Shown here: in pieces, positions 15,858-24,950 of the stretch
Numbering within the stretch: the first letter of the stretch is position 1
How the letters are laid out: the number at the start of each line of letters is the position of its first letter
Assembly: GCA_024508935.1 (NCBI GenBank)
Contig: JANINW010000062.1
Location: forward strand, 67,518-115,017
Origin: Flavipsychrobacter sp.
GTDB lineage: Bacteria; Bacteroidota; Bacteroidia; Chitinophagales; Chitinophagaceae
Direction of reading: 5' to 3'
DNA length: 47,500 bases
Made by a program: the position numbers and the translations under genes
Notes under the pieces: generated by a model
What the model was told of the DNA's origin: nothing
The model's input: the letters and a program-made list of their open reading frames with translations, nothing else
Databases searched by the model: none

Positions 15858-16565
15858 ATGAGTTTAAAAGGCATTTTTCCAATTGATAAATGGGAATACA
15901 ATTCTCACGCTATCCTTGATTGTTTATCGGGTGAAGAGTATAAGCTACTAATGAAGGGCGCAAGGAAAGAGCGCTATCAGAAAAGAGAGATCATCTTCCG
16001 GGAAGGAGCTAAGCCAATTGGCATCTTTCTCATCAATTCGGGAAAGATCAAAAAATACAAAATAGACAACATAGGAAAAGAGCATATATTTTATGTAGCG
16101 AATGCCGGTGAACTGATCGGCTATCATGCACTATTGGCCAATGAGCCTTATCCCGACTCTGCTGCAGCGCTGGAAGACTGTGAACTTATGTTCATCCCGG
16201 TAGAAAACTTTTTATCTGTTTTTAATAAATCAGCAGAACTTCCAAAACAGCTTTTAAAGACACTGAGCCATGAATTCAGCGTTTATATTAATAACCTGGC
16301 TGTGTTTGCGCAACGCCCGGTCAGGGAGCGCATTGCCATTGTGTTTATTATACTCAGGGAGAAATTCAAGGATAAATCAGATGCAGGGCAACCTGTTGTC
16401 GTATCTATTTCAAGAGATGATATAGCGAATATGTCGGGCACCACGCGTGAAAATGTCACACGCATGATCACTGAATTCAAGAATGAAGGTATACTGGAAA
16501 CTAAAGGCAGAAAGATCATTATCCGGGATATTAAAAAGCTGGTAGAGATTTCCAATTATTCCTGA
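15858..16565 (+). CDS. Crp/Fnr family transcriptional regulator
   Basis: The protein has 235 residues. Residues ~30-140 form a cyclic-nucleotide-binding-type beta barrel (REIIFREGAKPIGIFLINSG, YVANAGELIGYHALLANEPY), and the C-terminal ~75 a winged helix-turn-helix with SRDDIANMSGTTRENVTRMI followed by FKNEGILETKGRKI. There is no N-terminal cysteine cluster, so an Fnr-type iron-sulfur sensor is not apparent; the ligand is unknown. It is divergent from the GcvH-like/methyltransferase/SulP genes and likely regulates them. The start at 15858 follows an AT-rich leader. Confidence 0.93.
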   Translation: MSLKGIFPIDKWEYNSHAILDCLSGEEYKLLMKGARKERYQKREIIFREGAKPIGIFLINSGKIKKYKIDNIGKEHIFYVANAGELIGYHALLANEPYPDSAAALEDCELMFIPVENFLSVFNKSAELPKQLLKTLSHEFSVYINNLAVFAQRPVRERIAIVFIILREKFKDKSDAGQPVVVSISRDDIANMSGTTRENVTRMITEFKNEGILETKGRKIIIRDIKKLVEISNYS

Positions 16566-16625
16566 ATTGTGATATTTTGCACATCAGGGTTTCACTTCAC
16601 CAATATCTTTGCTTTAAACTAAGCC

Positions 16626-17003
16626 ATGCACCAACCGGCACGTTCAATCTTATCCGGCATAATCCATGAGAAATGCCCCACCTGCCGGGAAGGTGATGTA
16701 TTTGTAAATAAGGGTATTTTCCCGCTGAAAGACTGCACAAAAGTTAACTACCAGTGCCCGGCCTGTAACCAGAAGTTACGAGCCGAAACGGACAATGCAC
16801 CCAGCATGAATTATGTTTTGAGTGTGATTGTATATGCTATAGGTTTTATCCTTTACGCGCTAATTTGGGGCATTACCTATAAAGACAATAGCATGCTATA
16901 CTCCCTGGCATTTTCAACAGCATTGGTAATTATTTGCCAGCCCTGGCTAATGCGGTATTCAAAAGTCATCTACCTGTACTTATTCTTTAAGTATAAACAG
17001 TAA
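16626..17003 (+). CDS. DUF983 domain-containing protein
   Basis: This 125-residue protein has an N-terminal zinc-ribbon-like part with two CxxC pairs (KCPTCREGDVFV and YQCPACNQKL) and a C-terminal membrane part of two hydrophobic helices (NYVLSVIVYAIGFILYALIW and LAFSTALVIICQPWLMRYSK). This is the arrangement of DUF983 proteins, which have unknown function and are common in Bacteroidota and Alphaproteobacteria. It follows the Crp/Fnr gene by 60 nt on the same strand, so it may be cotranscribed. Confidence 0.88.
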   Translation: MHQPARSILSGIIHEKCPTCREGDVFVNKGIFPLKDCTKVNYQCPACNQKLRAETDNAPSMNYVLSVIVYAIGFILYALIWGITYKDNSMLYSLAFSTALVIICQPWLMRYSKVIYLYLFFKYKQ

Positions 17004-17097
17004 ACATCAGGCAGATAATTACGCATACCTCAATTTGCTTTTTTAAGGATATCTCTGGCATTAACAGAACCCAAGTATTAGCTTAGATACAGCCATT

Positions 17098-17529
17098 TTA
17101 CTCGAACAAATCATAAAAATGCTCTATATCCTTCTTTAGCGTTGCATAAGCTTCGCTGTACCCATCCTCCTTCTTATCTATTGCTTTCACATCTATCATT
17201 ACCTTTTCAAGCCATCCATGCAATGCCTCATGTTCTTGTCCTTTCATCCGGCATTCGTTTATCAGGGTGTCTATTCCGGCCTGTATACGGGTATAAAGTT
17301 TCTGCCTGTTCTTAATGTCGGCATAATTTGTGTCGCTGACTACCCGCACCATAGCCGCTACATTCTTCTTTGTGGCTTCGTCAGCTTTCCATTTATTGGC
17401 ACTATTTAAAGGCGCTGCGGCCTGGGTCATAGCTGTATCATTTACCTTCGGATCTGCTGGTTCCTCATTAGTCTGCCGGCTGCTACAGCCTGTAATGATA
17501 ACCAGCATGACTATTAATAGTTTTTTCAT
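17098..17529 (-). CDS. Hypothetical lipoprotein
   Basis: The 143-residue protein begins with a lipoprotein signal peptide whose lipobox is VIITGCSS, so Cys at about residue 15 should be lipidated. The mature part is highly charged and mainly helical (MVRVVSDTNYADIKNRQKLY, RIQAGIDTLINECRMKGQ, VMIDVKAIDKKEDGY). Bacteroidota encode many such small helical lipoproteins of unknown function. It stands alone between the DUF983 gene and the TPR gene, both on the opposite strand. Confidence 0.75.
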   Translation of the reverse strand: MKKLLIVMLVIITGCSSRQTNEEPADPKVNDTAMTQAAAPLNSANKWKADEATKKNVAAMVRVVSDTNYADIKNRQKLYTRIQAGIDTLINECRMKGQEHEALHGWLEKVMIDVKAIDKKEDGYSEAYATLKKDIEHFYDLFE

Positions 17530-17953
17530 TTATTCTTCTTTTAGTTGTGTTAAATTATTATGTCATAAATGGAGCATGGGAAGCTGCCATATGGGCCTGT
17601 GTTTATAAAGAAGTACAATGGGTATGTTTTGCCGACGATAAATTTACTTGATTCACAAGGTCCATTATATGACTGTGGTCATTATGAGTAATGTACTACT
17701 GTATTGTTGTTACCTGAAAAAGCCCCTACAAAACCATTGATTTGTGGGATAGTTTGTATTTAGAGACTTTCTGTGAATTTTTGATACAAATGCCGAACCT
17801 GAATAATGAAGATTTAAGAAATCCCAAACTCAATAATACCTAGATCTTCCATTGCGCCCGAATCACATATCTAAATAAAATGAGCTAAAATGTAATGCTA
17901 CCGAATGAAGAGTTATTAATTAATATAGTATTTTACAATCTATATATAGTAAC
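17530..17953. other. Gene-free AT-rich region
   Basis: This stretch between the lipoprotein and TPR genes has no convincing coding frame. It becomes very AT-rich toward 17953. A short inverted element, CCCCTACAAAACCATTGATTTGTGGG, lies near 17717 and could be a hairpin or a remnant of an attachment-type sequence, but no second copy was found by eye. It presumably holds the promoters of the flanking divergent genes. Confidence 0.4.
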
Positions 17954-19531
17954 ATGGAATCCGAACATACTAGTACTTTCTCGCAAAATGTGGCTGCAAT
18001 TGCTCAATTGTGGCCTATGTTATTGATTGTATTCTTTATAATAGTCTTTATTTCTTATAGGAAGAGAATTCCATTAATATTTTCGAAGATTTCGAAAGTA
18101 TCGTCAAAGACCCAACTTGGGGAATATACGGTTGAGTTATTAAAAGAATCAGCTTCAGAAAACCAATCCATCACCTCTAGGGACCGACATACAGATTCTA
18201 CAAAAAATGAAATAATACCAGAAATAGTTGAGACTAAAGAAGCCTCATTTCTTACAATTTTTGAAGCATTTTATTCAGGAAATTTCGAAGAAGCGAATAA
18301 TCTTTTTGAGGAATTGCAGAACAAAACACCTGATATTGAAAACAAAGAACTTAACAGAATTCTTTATATAGAATACACGATTTACTATCAACAAATTAAC
18401 TCAATTCAGGAATTAGAAAATATTGTTAGTAATACACAATATCAATCTACTAAGTATCATGGTTACAAGGTAATCGCTTATTATTACTCCAAAAACAAAC
18501 AATTTGATGAGGCAATTAAGTTTTTATCATTAGCACAGCAATACACAAAAAACGAAAAGGAAAAAACTACAATTGCAATTTCCATTTCAGATGCTATTAA
18601 GTACTCAAATACAGAAGAAGCTATAAATTTTATATTGAAGTTCTCAAAAGATATAAAGGAATGTACCGAACTTTCTAGATTATATATTACAATTGCCAAA
18701 CTGTACCAGGATAATGAACAATTTCAAGAAGAATGTTTTGCAAGAGAACTTGCATTAAAATATGACCCTTCAAATGATTCGAATATTTTCTCCTTAGCTT
18801 ATGATTATAATGAAGAAAGACTTGGGTTAAGCTCCCTTTCATACCTGCACTACAAAAATATTCAATTCAATAAATTTCATCGCCAATCCGCCACAAATAA
18901 TTTAGGTGTTATTTTCCAAAGCTGGGGGTTAAAAGGTCAAGCTGTAAAGATGTATAAATTGGCATTGGAGCTAGAGAGTAACATTTCTGCAGCTAATCTT
19001 GCGAACAAATACATGAACGAAGGATTTTATGAAGAAGCACAAGAATTATTAAATAAGGCAAAGTTGCAAAATGATGCAACAGAAAATGTATTTTCCTCTT
19101 TGCAGATATTAAATTCAAATATTAAATCGGAAGAAGAGAAAGAAAATTTGTATTCAGAACAAGCTTCGAAACATTTAGTTTACATGCAAAGGTATTCAGA
19201 AGCCTTTTTCGAAAGCAAGGATACTCTTGTCTCACTAAAGAATACTACATGGAGTAATGAAGCGTTTACATTTAAGGTGGAAGAAGGTCCTGGAAGCGGC
19301 TTTATTAACTTTTCCATCCCACTAGATAGTTTTAATTATAGTTTTATTTTACCCCAGAACCATCAGAAAACTTTTTACAGAAAAGATTTTGACAAGGTAA
19401 GTAATTATGGCATTTCTCAAAACCGATTGGCATATGGATATTTAGATCGGGAAGAAAAGATGCTGTATATATTTATTTATGGAAGTAAAACTAATGAGGG
19501 TTTTTTATTGGCTTTCTCAAAAGTTGAATAA
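17954..19531 (+). CDS. Membrane-anchored TPR-repeat protein, AT-rich
   Basis: This 525-residue protein is not recognised by name. It has one N-terminal membrane helix (about residues 18-35, LWPMLLIVFFIIVFISYRKR), a linker to residue ~90, then at least eight helical-hairpin repeats of TPR type (for example YHGYKVIAYYYSKNKQFDEA, NNLGVIFQSWGLKGQAVKMY, ANKYMNEGFYEEAQELLNKA), and a C-terminal beta-rich domain from about residue 415 (FINFSIPLDSFNYSFILPQ). The gene is clearly more AT-rich than its neighbours, suggesting recent acquisition. The C-terminal domain may be a ligand- or effector-binding module; its nature is unknown. Confidence 0.85.
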   Translation: MESEHTSTFSQNVAAIAQLWPMLLIVFFIIVFISYRKRIPLIFSKISKVSSKTQLGEYTVELLKESASENQSITSRDRHTDSTKNEIIPEIVETKEASFLTIFEAFYSGNFEEANNLFEELQNKTPDIENKELNRILYIEYTIYYQQINSIQELENIVSNTQYQSTKYHGYKVIAYYYSKNKQFDEAIKFLSLAQQYTKNEKEKTTIAISISDAIKYSNTEEAINFILKFSKDIKECTELSRLYITIAKLYQDNEQFQEECFARELALKYDPSNDSNIFSLAYDYNEERLGLSSLSYLHYKNIQFNKFHRQSATNNLGVIFQSWGLKGQAVKMYKLALELESNISAANLANKYMNEGFYEEAQELLNKAKLQNDATENVFSSLQILNSNIKSEEEKENLYSEQASKHLVYMQRYSEAFFESKDTLVSLKNTTWSNEAFTFKVEEGPGSGFINFSIPLDSFNYSFILPQNHQKTFYRKDFDKVSNYGISQNRLAYGYLDREEKMLYIFIYGSKTNEGFLLAFSKVE

Positions 19532-19673
19532 TGAATACAATCTGCAACTAATTTATTCCCAAAAAACATACTGTCTTAAGTGCCTCACATAAACCTAAAC
19601 AATTACAAGCCCCCCAAGTGGCTTCCCTTGTGACTTATTCAATACAAGTCTTTCGATTTGCGGAGGCAAATAG

Positions 19674-19698
19674 AAAAAGCCCCGCAATCTGCGAGGCT
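19674..19698 (-). terminator. Terminator downstream of tRNA-Lys
   Basis: On the minus strand AGCCTCGCA / TGCGGGGCT forms a 9-bp stem (one G-T pair; plus-strand arms 19678-19686 and 19690-19698) followed by a T-run. It lies directly behind the tRNA 3' end. Confidence 0.8.
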
Positions 19699-19704
19699 TT
19701 CCAG

Positions 19705-19777
19705 TGATCCCGTTGGGACTCGAACCCAAGACCCATACATTAAAAGTGTATTGCTCTACCAACTGAGCTACGGAATC
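19705..19777 (-). tRNA. tRNA-Lys (anticodon TTT)
   Basis: A 73-nt cloverleaf can be drawn by hand: acceptor GATTCCG / CGGGATC with discriminator A, D-arm GCTC...GAGC with AGTTGGTA, anticodon stem ATACA / TGTAT with loop CTTTTAA (anticodon TTT), and T-arm TTGGG TTCGAGT CCCAA. CCA is not encoded. A promoter (TATCTTTG at 19814-19807) lies upstream and a terminator follows. Confidence 0.97.
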
Positions 19778-20105
19778 ATTCCCTTTGTTCTTATCGAACG
19801 GGAGCGCAAAGATAAGCATCATTCTATTTCTGCAAAACCTTTTTCAATATTTTTTTTCGCCTTTATACAAAACCCTTTACTAGCAAGCATTTACAATACA
19901 TTTTCATTTCTTCAAGGTGTTACTAAACATTTTAAATGTAAAAAATTATCTTTGTCTCACAGCGAAAGAACATGTTATAAGGGACATTCTTGCGTATAAG
20001 GGAATTACCGTTTTTAATTAAGGATAAAGGAGCAATTTTTTACTAAGTGAATAGGTTACTGCTGCCGTACTTGTTGTGCATGGCGGTAGCCATACCGATC
20101 GTTAT
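19778..20105. other. Intergenic region before histidine kinase
   Basis: Apart from the tRNA promoter, this 328-nt region has no feature that I can support. It is AT-rich with no good coding frame and no obvious inverted repeat. It must contain the promoter of the kinase gene. Confidence 0.5.
19807..19836 (-). promoter_or_regulatory. Promoter of tRNA-Lys
   Basis: On the minus strand TTTG (19836-19833) and TATCTTTG (19814-19807) are 18 nt apart, the Bacteroidota promoter form. The predicted start is around 19800, about 25 nt before the tRNA. Confidence 0.65.
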
Positions 20106-21869
20106 ATGAATGCCAGGCGTTATATCATAATTGTAGTATCTGCTGTAATAATTTATCCGTTACTCATCATAGCTTTTGCTTTCAATGCATACACGCATCC
20201 GTCTGAAAGCCTGGGCATGGGTTTGTTTACTTCCATCGGCGTACTAAGCACGCTGTTTATCGGGCTGGTTATTTTTTACTTCTTCAAATTGCGTCAAATA
20301 ACCATACGGCGCCTGAGGGCCGAACATAAAACCGTATTGAAAGAGGCCATATACCGCAAGATGGTGGAAGACTCCGGTATTGTAACTTTTGTCGTTAATA
20401 CGGATGGCACTATACGTTTTGTAAGCAAAGGTTTGAAACAACTGACTGGTTATGCCCCCAGCGAAATGAAAGGAAAACAACTGGCCGATGCCATTGCCCC
20501 ATCCTACAAAGAGGATATTCGCAGGCTGGTTTCCAGGGTATATACGGGGGATGAAATAGACCGCACTATAGAAGTAGAGATATGCACCCGGGGGAATACC
20601 GATAAATGGGCTGCCTGCCGCATCTATGCTATCCGCGATGAGAACGACGATATACAGGAAGTACAGGTGATAGTATGGGATATAAATGAGGAAAAAAGAC
20701 TACAACTGCAGCTGTCTGAAATAGAAAAAGAAAACCAGCGCCAGTATAAGGTACTCACATCTGTTATGGACAATGTGCCGGCCATTATATATCTGAAATA
20801 CCCTGATGGTAGTTATGCCTTCATCAACAACTATTTAAAGTCGCTGCTGAGCGAAGAAGTGCGTGCCAAAAAGGTGATAGTACCGGGCGATGTTTTTGAA
20901 GGCAACACAGAACGCATGCGCCTGTACCAGGCTCACGACAATTGGGTAATGCAGCATAAGCAAACCGCCGCATACGAAGACATATACCTTAATAAACAAG
21001 GCCAGCAGCAATATTTTTACGTCATCAAATTTCCACTGCTGGATGAAAATGGGGATATAGAATACATCGGCGGCTTTTCGCTGGATATTACCGCGCTGAA
21101 GGAAGCGCAGCTGAAACTGCACGATGCCCTGGACGAAGCCAAAGCCGCCTACGAGGCACAGGAAACATTTATGGCCAATGTAAGCCACGATATACGCACG
21201 CCTATGAACGGCATATTGGGCCTCTGCAACCTGCTCACCACTTCTACCCTGCTCTCGCCCGAACAAAGAGAATATATCAGCTACATAGAGGATGCCGCTA
21301 ACAACCTGCTGAAACTGGTGAACGACCTGCTTGATTTTTCTAAAGTGCGATCAGGCAAATTCCAGATAGAGGAAATTCCTTTCAGCTTTGCAGATACAGT
21401 GCATAAATCACTATACCCGCTCACGCTCAAGGCAACAGAAAAAAACATAGCGCTGGAAATAGAGGTAGACCGCGATATTCCTGCAGCCTTATATGGCGAC
21501 CCGCTGCGCCTGCAGCAGATATTGATAAACCTGGCAGGGAACGCTTTGAAATTTACCGAGCAGGGAACGGTAAATATACAGGCTTCGCTCTCTTCCAGGA
21601 CCACAGATAATGCAATTGTAAAAATCTTAGTAGCAGACACCGGCATTGGCATACCTGCCGACAAACTGGATGCCGTGTTTGATTCCTTTGCACAAAGCAA
21701 TACAGATATAGCCCGCCAATATGGTGGCACCGGTCTTGGATTGAGCATTGTAAAGCAGCTGACCGAACTGCAGAATGGTACGGTTACCGTTAAAAGCAAA
21801 GAGGGCAAAGGAACTACCTTCACCCTCGAATTGCCTTATAAACTGGTTAAACAGCCGGTAGCTGTTTAA
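20106..21869 (+). CDS. PAS domain-containing sensor histidine kinase
   Basis: The ATG at 20106 gives 587 residues; a GTG at 20076 is in frame but less likely. Two N-terminal membrane helices (YIIIVVSAVIIYPLLIIAFA, GLFTSIGVLSTLFIGLVIFY) have a short loop between them. Then come a PAS/PAC pair (~residues 80-205), a second PAS (~215-340), a coiled linker, and the kinase core: HisKA with the phospho-accepting His in ANVSHDIRTPMNG, N-box LINLAGNALKFT, G1 DTGIGI and G2 GGTGLGLSIV. No receiver domain is attached and no response regulator is adjacent, so it is an orphan kinase. Its stop overlaps that of ccmF. Confidence 0.95.
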   Translation: MNARRYIIIVVSAVIIYPLLIIAFAFNAYTHPSESLGMGLFTSIGVLSTLFIGLVIFYFFKLRQITIRRLRAEHKTVLKEAIYRKMVEDSGIVTFVVNTDGTIRFVSKGLKQLTGYAPSEMKGKQLADAIAPSYKEDIRRLVSRVYTGDEIDRTIEVEICTRGNTDKWAACRIYAIRDENDDIQEVQVIVWDINEEKRLQLQLSEIEKENQRQYKVLTSVMDNVPAIIYLKYPDGSYAFINNYLKSLLSEEVRAKKVIVPGDVFEGNTERMRLYQAHDNWVMQHKQTAAYEDIYLNKQGQQQYFYVIKFPLLDENGDIEYIGGFSLDITALKEAQLKLHDALDEAKAAYEAQETFMANVSHDIRTPMNGILGLCNLLTTSTLLSPEQREYISYIEDAANNLLKLVNDLLDFSKVRSGKFQIEEIPFSFADTVHKSLYPLTLKATEKNIALEIEVDRDIPAALYGDPLRLQQILINLAGNALKFTEQGTVNIQASLSSRTTDNAIVKILVADTGIGIPADKLDAVFDSFAQSNTDIARQYGGTGLGLSIVKQLTELQNGTVTVKSKEGKGTTFTLELPYKLVKQPVAV

Positions 21870-24352
21870 TGCTGCTTAGCTATTACCGGCGTTTTGTCTT
21901 TCTTGGTTATGCGGTTGGCCATACTTAAGAAGAAACCAAAGGCCATGGTCAACACACCCAGCCACAGTACGTTGATGAATGGGAATATCAGCGCCTTCAT
22001 CACTATATAGTCATCTTCCGGCTTCGCTTCTTTTATCAGTATCTCTGCTGCATTCTGATCGGGTAGCACTTTACCAAATCGAGTATATACCATCAGCTCT
22101 TTCGCGGTATCTTCTATATGGTGCTCATAACCATCTCTTATATAATACACCGGCGCCAAAGAGCCTTGCGGACCTTTCAAACCAAATACATCCAGCTTGG
22201 CGGCTACAGCTATATCGCCGGGTGTTTCCGTATAATTAGGGTTGTTTACTTTCGTTTCAAAGCCATTGAATACAAAGAACCCATTAGCCGTAAAAATGCT
22301 GTCGCCCTGGTGTACAATATGGCTCTTATATATGCTGGTATCCGTTTTCTTCTTAGGGTCTATTACAGAGGTTACATAAGTAAATATGTCTTTATGCAGG
22401 TAGTGCTTGGATGAAGGGTTGGCCACCAGCCCCTGCTGGCCTTTAGGATTGATAAACGCATCGGGGTACAGGGTAAACGATTCTTTTACCTCTTTTGTTA
22501 CACTATCCCTGCGTTCGTAATACACTTTATAAAAAGTACGTGGGTCTTCGGTTGAAGTAGAATCGCCTTTGTAGGTCACAAAATAATCGCCCATAGCCAC
22601 AGGAATATCGCGGAAGAGTATGGAATTCTCTATGCTTTCCCTGATATTCTCTTCCTTAGTCTTCTTACCAAAATCCCACATTTTGCCCAGGGTATTGTAA
22701 GAGATCACCTGCTTATTATAAGATGACAACAGTATACCTAGTAATATCAATCCGAAGCCAAAGTGCCCGATAGAAGCGCCCAGTTTTTTAAACTTGAGTT
22801 TCTGCACCATAATAGCGTAATATGCAGTACCTACTATAGTATAACAGCAGCTAAACAACAGTATAGCATACTGAACCGCATCTATTTTTTGCGTAAGGCC
22901 TATGAACAAGGACAATACCAATGCAATACCCGCAGTTATTGCCAGCCGCCTCCAGGCAGTTTTCATGTCTGTTTTCTTAAACTTGAGAAACAGTATGGTT
23001 GCAGTAAGCAGGGAAACGACTACGGCTACCCATACCTGTATGCTGTTATAGTGCTGCACGGGGTTTACCGGCGGTGCTACATCTTTTCCCGTTATCCATT
23101 TTGCCAACGGTGCCCATACGGGTATAGAAGTGCTTATAGCTATCTGCACAGCAGAAAGAAATAAAACAAATGCACCTATGAACATCCAGAACTCGCGGGT
23201 ATCAATACCTTCCTCTGCTTTTATCCTCGGCATAGCCTTCCAGCGTCTTACCACCAGCGCTATGCTCAATAGCATCAATACACCTATCACTACCAGCAAA
23301 TGCCAGTACAGCGATTTTCCTTCGCCTGTAAATGCATGCACTGAAGAATCTCCCAATATACCCGTACGGGTTAAGAAGGTTGAATACCATACCAGCAGGT
23401 AAGTAACTATTAATAGTATTACAGAAGCTATAAGCGAACGGCCGGTTGCTTTATAAACAATAAGCGTATGCAGACCGGCTACCAATGTAAGCCACGGCAC
23501 TAACGATGCATTCTCTACAGGATCCCATGCCCAGTAACCGCCAAAGGTCAGCGATTCATAAGCCCATGCACCGCCCATCATGATACCTACACCTAATATG
23601 CCACCGGCAAAAAGGCTCCATACAATAGCAGGTTTCAGCCATAGCTGGTAATCGCCTTTCCATAAAGCGGCAATAGTATAGGCAAAAGGTATAAGGGTAG
23701 ATGCAAAACCCAGGAACAGTACCGGCGGGTGGATGACCATCCAGTAATTCTGAAGCAATACATTCAGGCCATTGCCATCCTGTATAAAGCTCATATAATT
23801 GGGTTGAGAGAATATGGGTGCACCCTGCATCTGGTGGCGCAGCAGCAGGAATGGATTGCTGCCTACCTGTATATGCTGACCAAAGTAAAAGCCGAGCAGC
23901 ATAGTAGTCAGCGCCACTTGAACAAGCGCTACTATACTCATTACCCTGCTTTCCATTTTGCGGGCGGTCATCATTACAACCAGGCCCAGTGCACTGTGCC
24001 AGAAGGTCCAGAGCATGAAGCTACCTTCCTGCCCTTCCCAAAAACAGGATAGCAGGTATTTCATTGGCAGGGTTTTGGAAGAGTGCTGCCATGCATAATT
24101 ATATTCAAACAGGTGGTTGATAATAATATAGGCCAGGGCAATAAAAGTGGCGAATATAGATGCCGCATGTATCACAAAACCATTGCGGCCCAGCAGCAGC
24201 CATGCATTGCTTTTATTGGGGTCTTTGTTTTCAGATTGCGCAGCATTGAAATAACTGAACGAACTGAATAGCGCCATTACAAAGGCTGTAATAACAAAAA
24301 AATGACCGAGTTGCCCCGGCCGTAAATTTTCTCCTATGAATTGTGTGTCCAA
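21866..24352 (-). CDS. ccmF: Cytochrome c maturation heme lyase subunit CcmF
   Basis: This 828-residue polytopic membrane protein has the CcmF/CcsA-type WWD region GGYWAWDPVENASLVPWL near residue 265. Nearby conserved segments include IHPPVLFLGFASTLIPFAY and ILGDSSVHAFTGEGKSLY, supplying the heme-ligand histidines. About 14-15 hydrophobic helices are visible. The large periplasmic C-terminal region is typical of the Bacteroidota form. It should attach heme to apocytochrome c on the outside of the inner membrane, receiving heme from CcmE. It starts 40 nt downstream of ccmE. The kinase gene converges on it and the stops overlap by 4 nt. Confidence 0.92.
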   Translation of the reverse strand: MDTQFIGENLRPGQLGHFFVITAFVMALFSSFSYFNAAQSENKDPNKSNAWLLLGRNGFVIHAASIFATFIALAYIIINHLFEYNYAWQHSSKTLPMKYLLSCFWEGQEGSFMLWTFWHSALGLVVMMTARKMESRVMSIVALVQVALTTMLLGFYFGQHIQVGSNPFLLLRHQMQGAPIFSQPNYMSFIQDGNGLNVLLQNYWMVIHPPVLFLGFASTLIPFAYTIAALWKGDYQLWLKPAIVWSLFAGGILGVGIMMGGAWAYESLTFGGYWAWDPVENASLVPWLTLVAGLHTLIVYKATGRSLIASVILLIVTYLLVWYSTFLTRTGILGDSSVHAFTGEGKSLYWHLLVVIGVLMLLSIALVVRRWKAMPRIKAEEGIDTREFWMFIGAFVLFLSAVQIAISTSIPVWAPLAKWITGKDVAPPVNPVQHYNSIQVWVAVVVSLLTATILFLKFKKTDMKTAWRRLAITAGIALVLSLFIGLTQKIDAVQYAILLFSCCYTIVGTAYYAIMVQKLKFKKLGASIGHFGFGLILLGILLSSYNKQVISYNTLGKMWDFGKKTKEENIRESIENSILFRDIPVAMGDYFVTYKGDSTSTEDPRTFYKVYYERRDSVTKEVKESFTLYPDAFINPKGQQGLVANPSSKHYLHKDIFTYVTSVIDPKKKTDTSIYKSHIVHQGDSIFTANGFFVFNGFETKVNNPNYTETPGDIAVAAKLDVFGLKGPQGSLAPVYYIRDGYEHHIEDTAKELMVYTRFGKVLPDQNAAEILIKEAKPEDDYIVMKALIFPFINVLWLGVLTMAFGFFLSMANRITKKDKTPVIAKQH

Positions 24353-24392
24353 CCTGTATGAATATTATAGAGATAAAAACTTAAAAGCTTTA

Positions 24393-24788
24393 TTAGCTGG
24401 CATTACCTACCGCCACCTGGTCTTTTTTGTATTTTGAAGGGCACTTCATTTGTATTTTGCTGCAGCGAAAATCCGTACCATCCATATACCCCATCATTAC
24501 TATTTGTTCTGAGCGCTCAATATCGGTAGGTTTGGCGCCGTTGAATATTACCTTGTTTACATTACCGGCTTTGTCCTTTACATAAAAAGTGAAATGGTTA
24601 GGGTCCTTCAGCGGGTCATAATCCATGCTCTTATCTTTTTCCAGCACACCTATCACGTGGTACTGTTTACCGGGCTGTTTAGCAGCAGAAGCAAATGTTT
24701 CGTAGGTGCTGAAATCACCAAACATGGTTACAATGATACATAATGCTGCAGCAACCAAAACCAGCAATACGATATGTGTCCTTTTCAT
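24393..24788 (-). CDS. ccmE: Cytochrome c maturation heme chaperone CcmE (CxxxY type)
   Basis: The 131-residue protein has an N-terminal membrane anchor (residues ~4-24) and the OB-fold CcmE domain (YHVIGVLEKDKSMDY, NHFTFYVKDKAGNVNKVIFN, DIERSEQIVMMGYMDG). CcmE carries heme covalently on a His in HxxxY in most bacteria. Here the position reads KCPSKY, so Cys116 replaces His (CxxxY), as known in some other bacteria. It would pass heme to CcmF, encoded directly downstream. Other Ccm subunits are not in the window. Confidence 0.9.
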   Translation of the reverse strand: MKRTHIVLLVLVAAALCIIVTMFGDFSTYETFASAAKQPGKQYHVIGVLEKDKSMDYDPLKDPNHFTFYVKDKAGNVNKVIFNGAKPTDIERSEQIVMMGYMDGTDFRCSKIQMKCPSKYKKDQVAVGNAS

Positions 24789-24924
24789 AAAACCTTTATT
24801 ATTTACCGGGGCGGTATGATATTTACCAAAAGCCCTGCAAAGTTACGGCAAATGACCGTCAAATGACACGGTTACCAATTGTGAATATTTTTTTAAAACA
24901 AATGCACTGAAAGCTTATAAGTCA

Positions 24925-24932
24925 TAATTTTG
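24925..24932 (+). promoter_or_regulatory. Likely -7 promoter element of the ureohydrolase gene
   Basis: TAATTTTG matches TAnnTTTG and lies 18 nt before the ATG at 24951. No good -33 element is visible upstream. Confidence 0.45.
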
Positions 24933-24950
24933 CGCCTCAAATAAAAAAAC

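Noticed and set aside
17717-17745. Attachment-site remnant upstream of the TPR gene
   Set aside because: No second copy near the tRNA 3' end and no integrase gene were seen; the inverted element may be chance.
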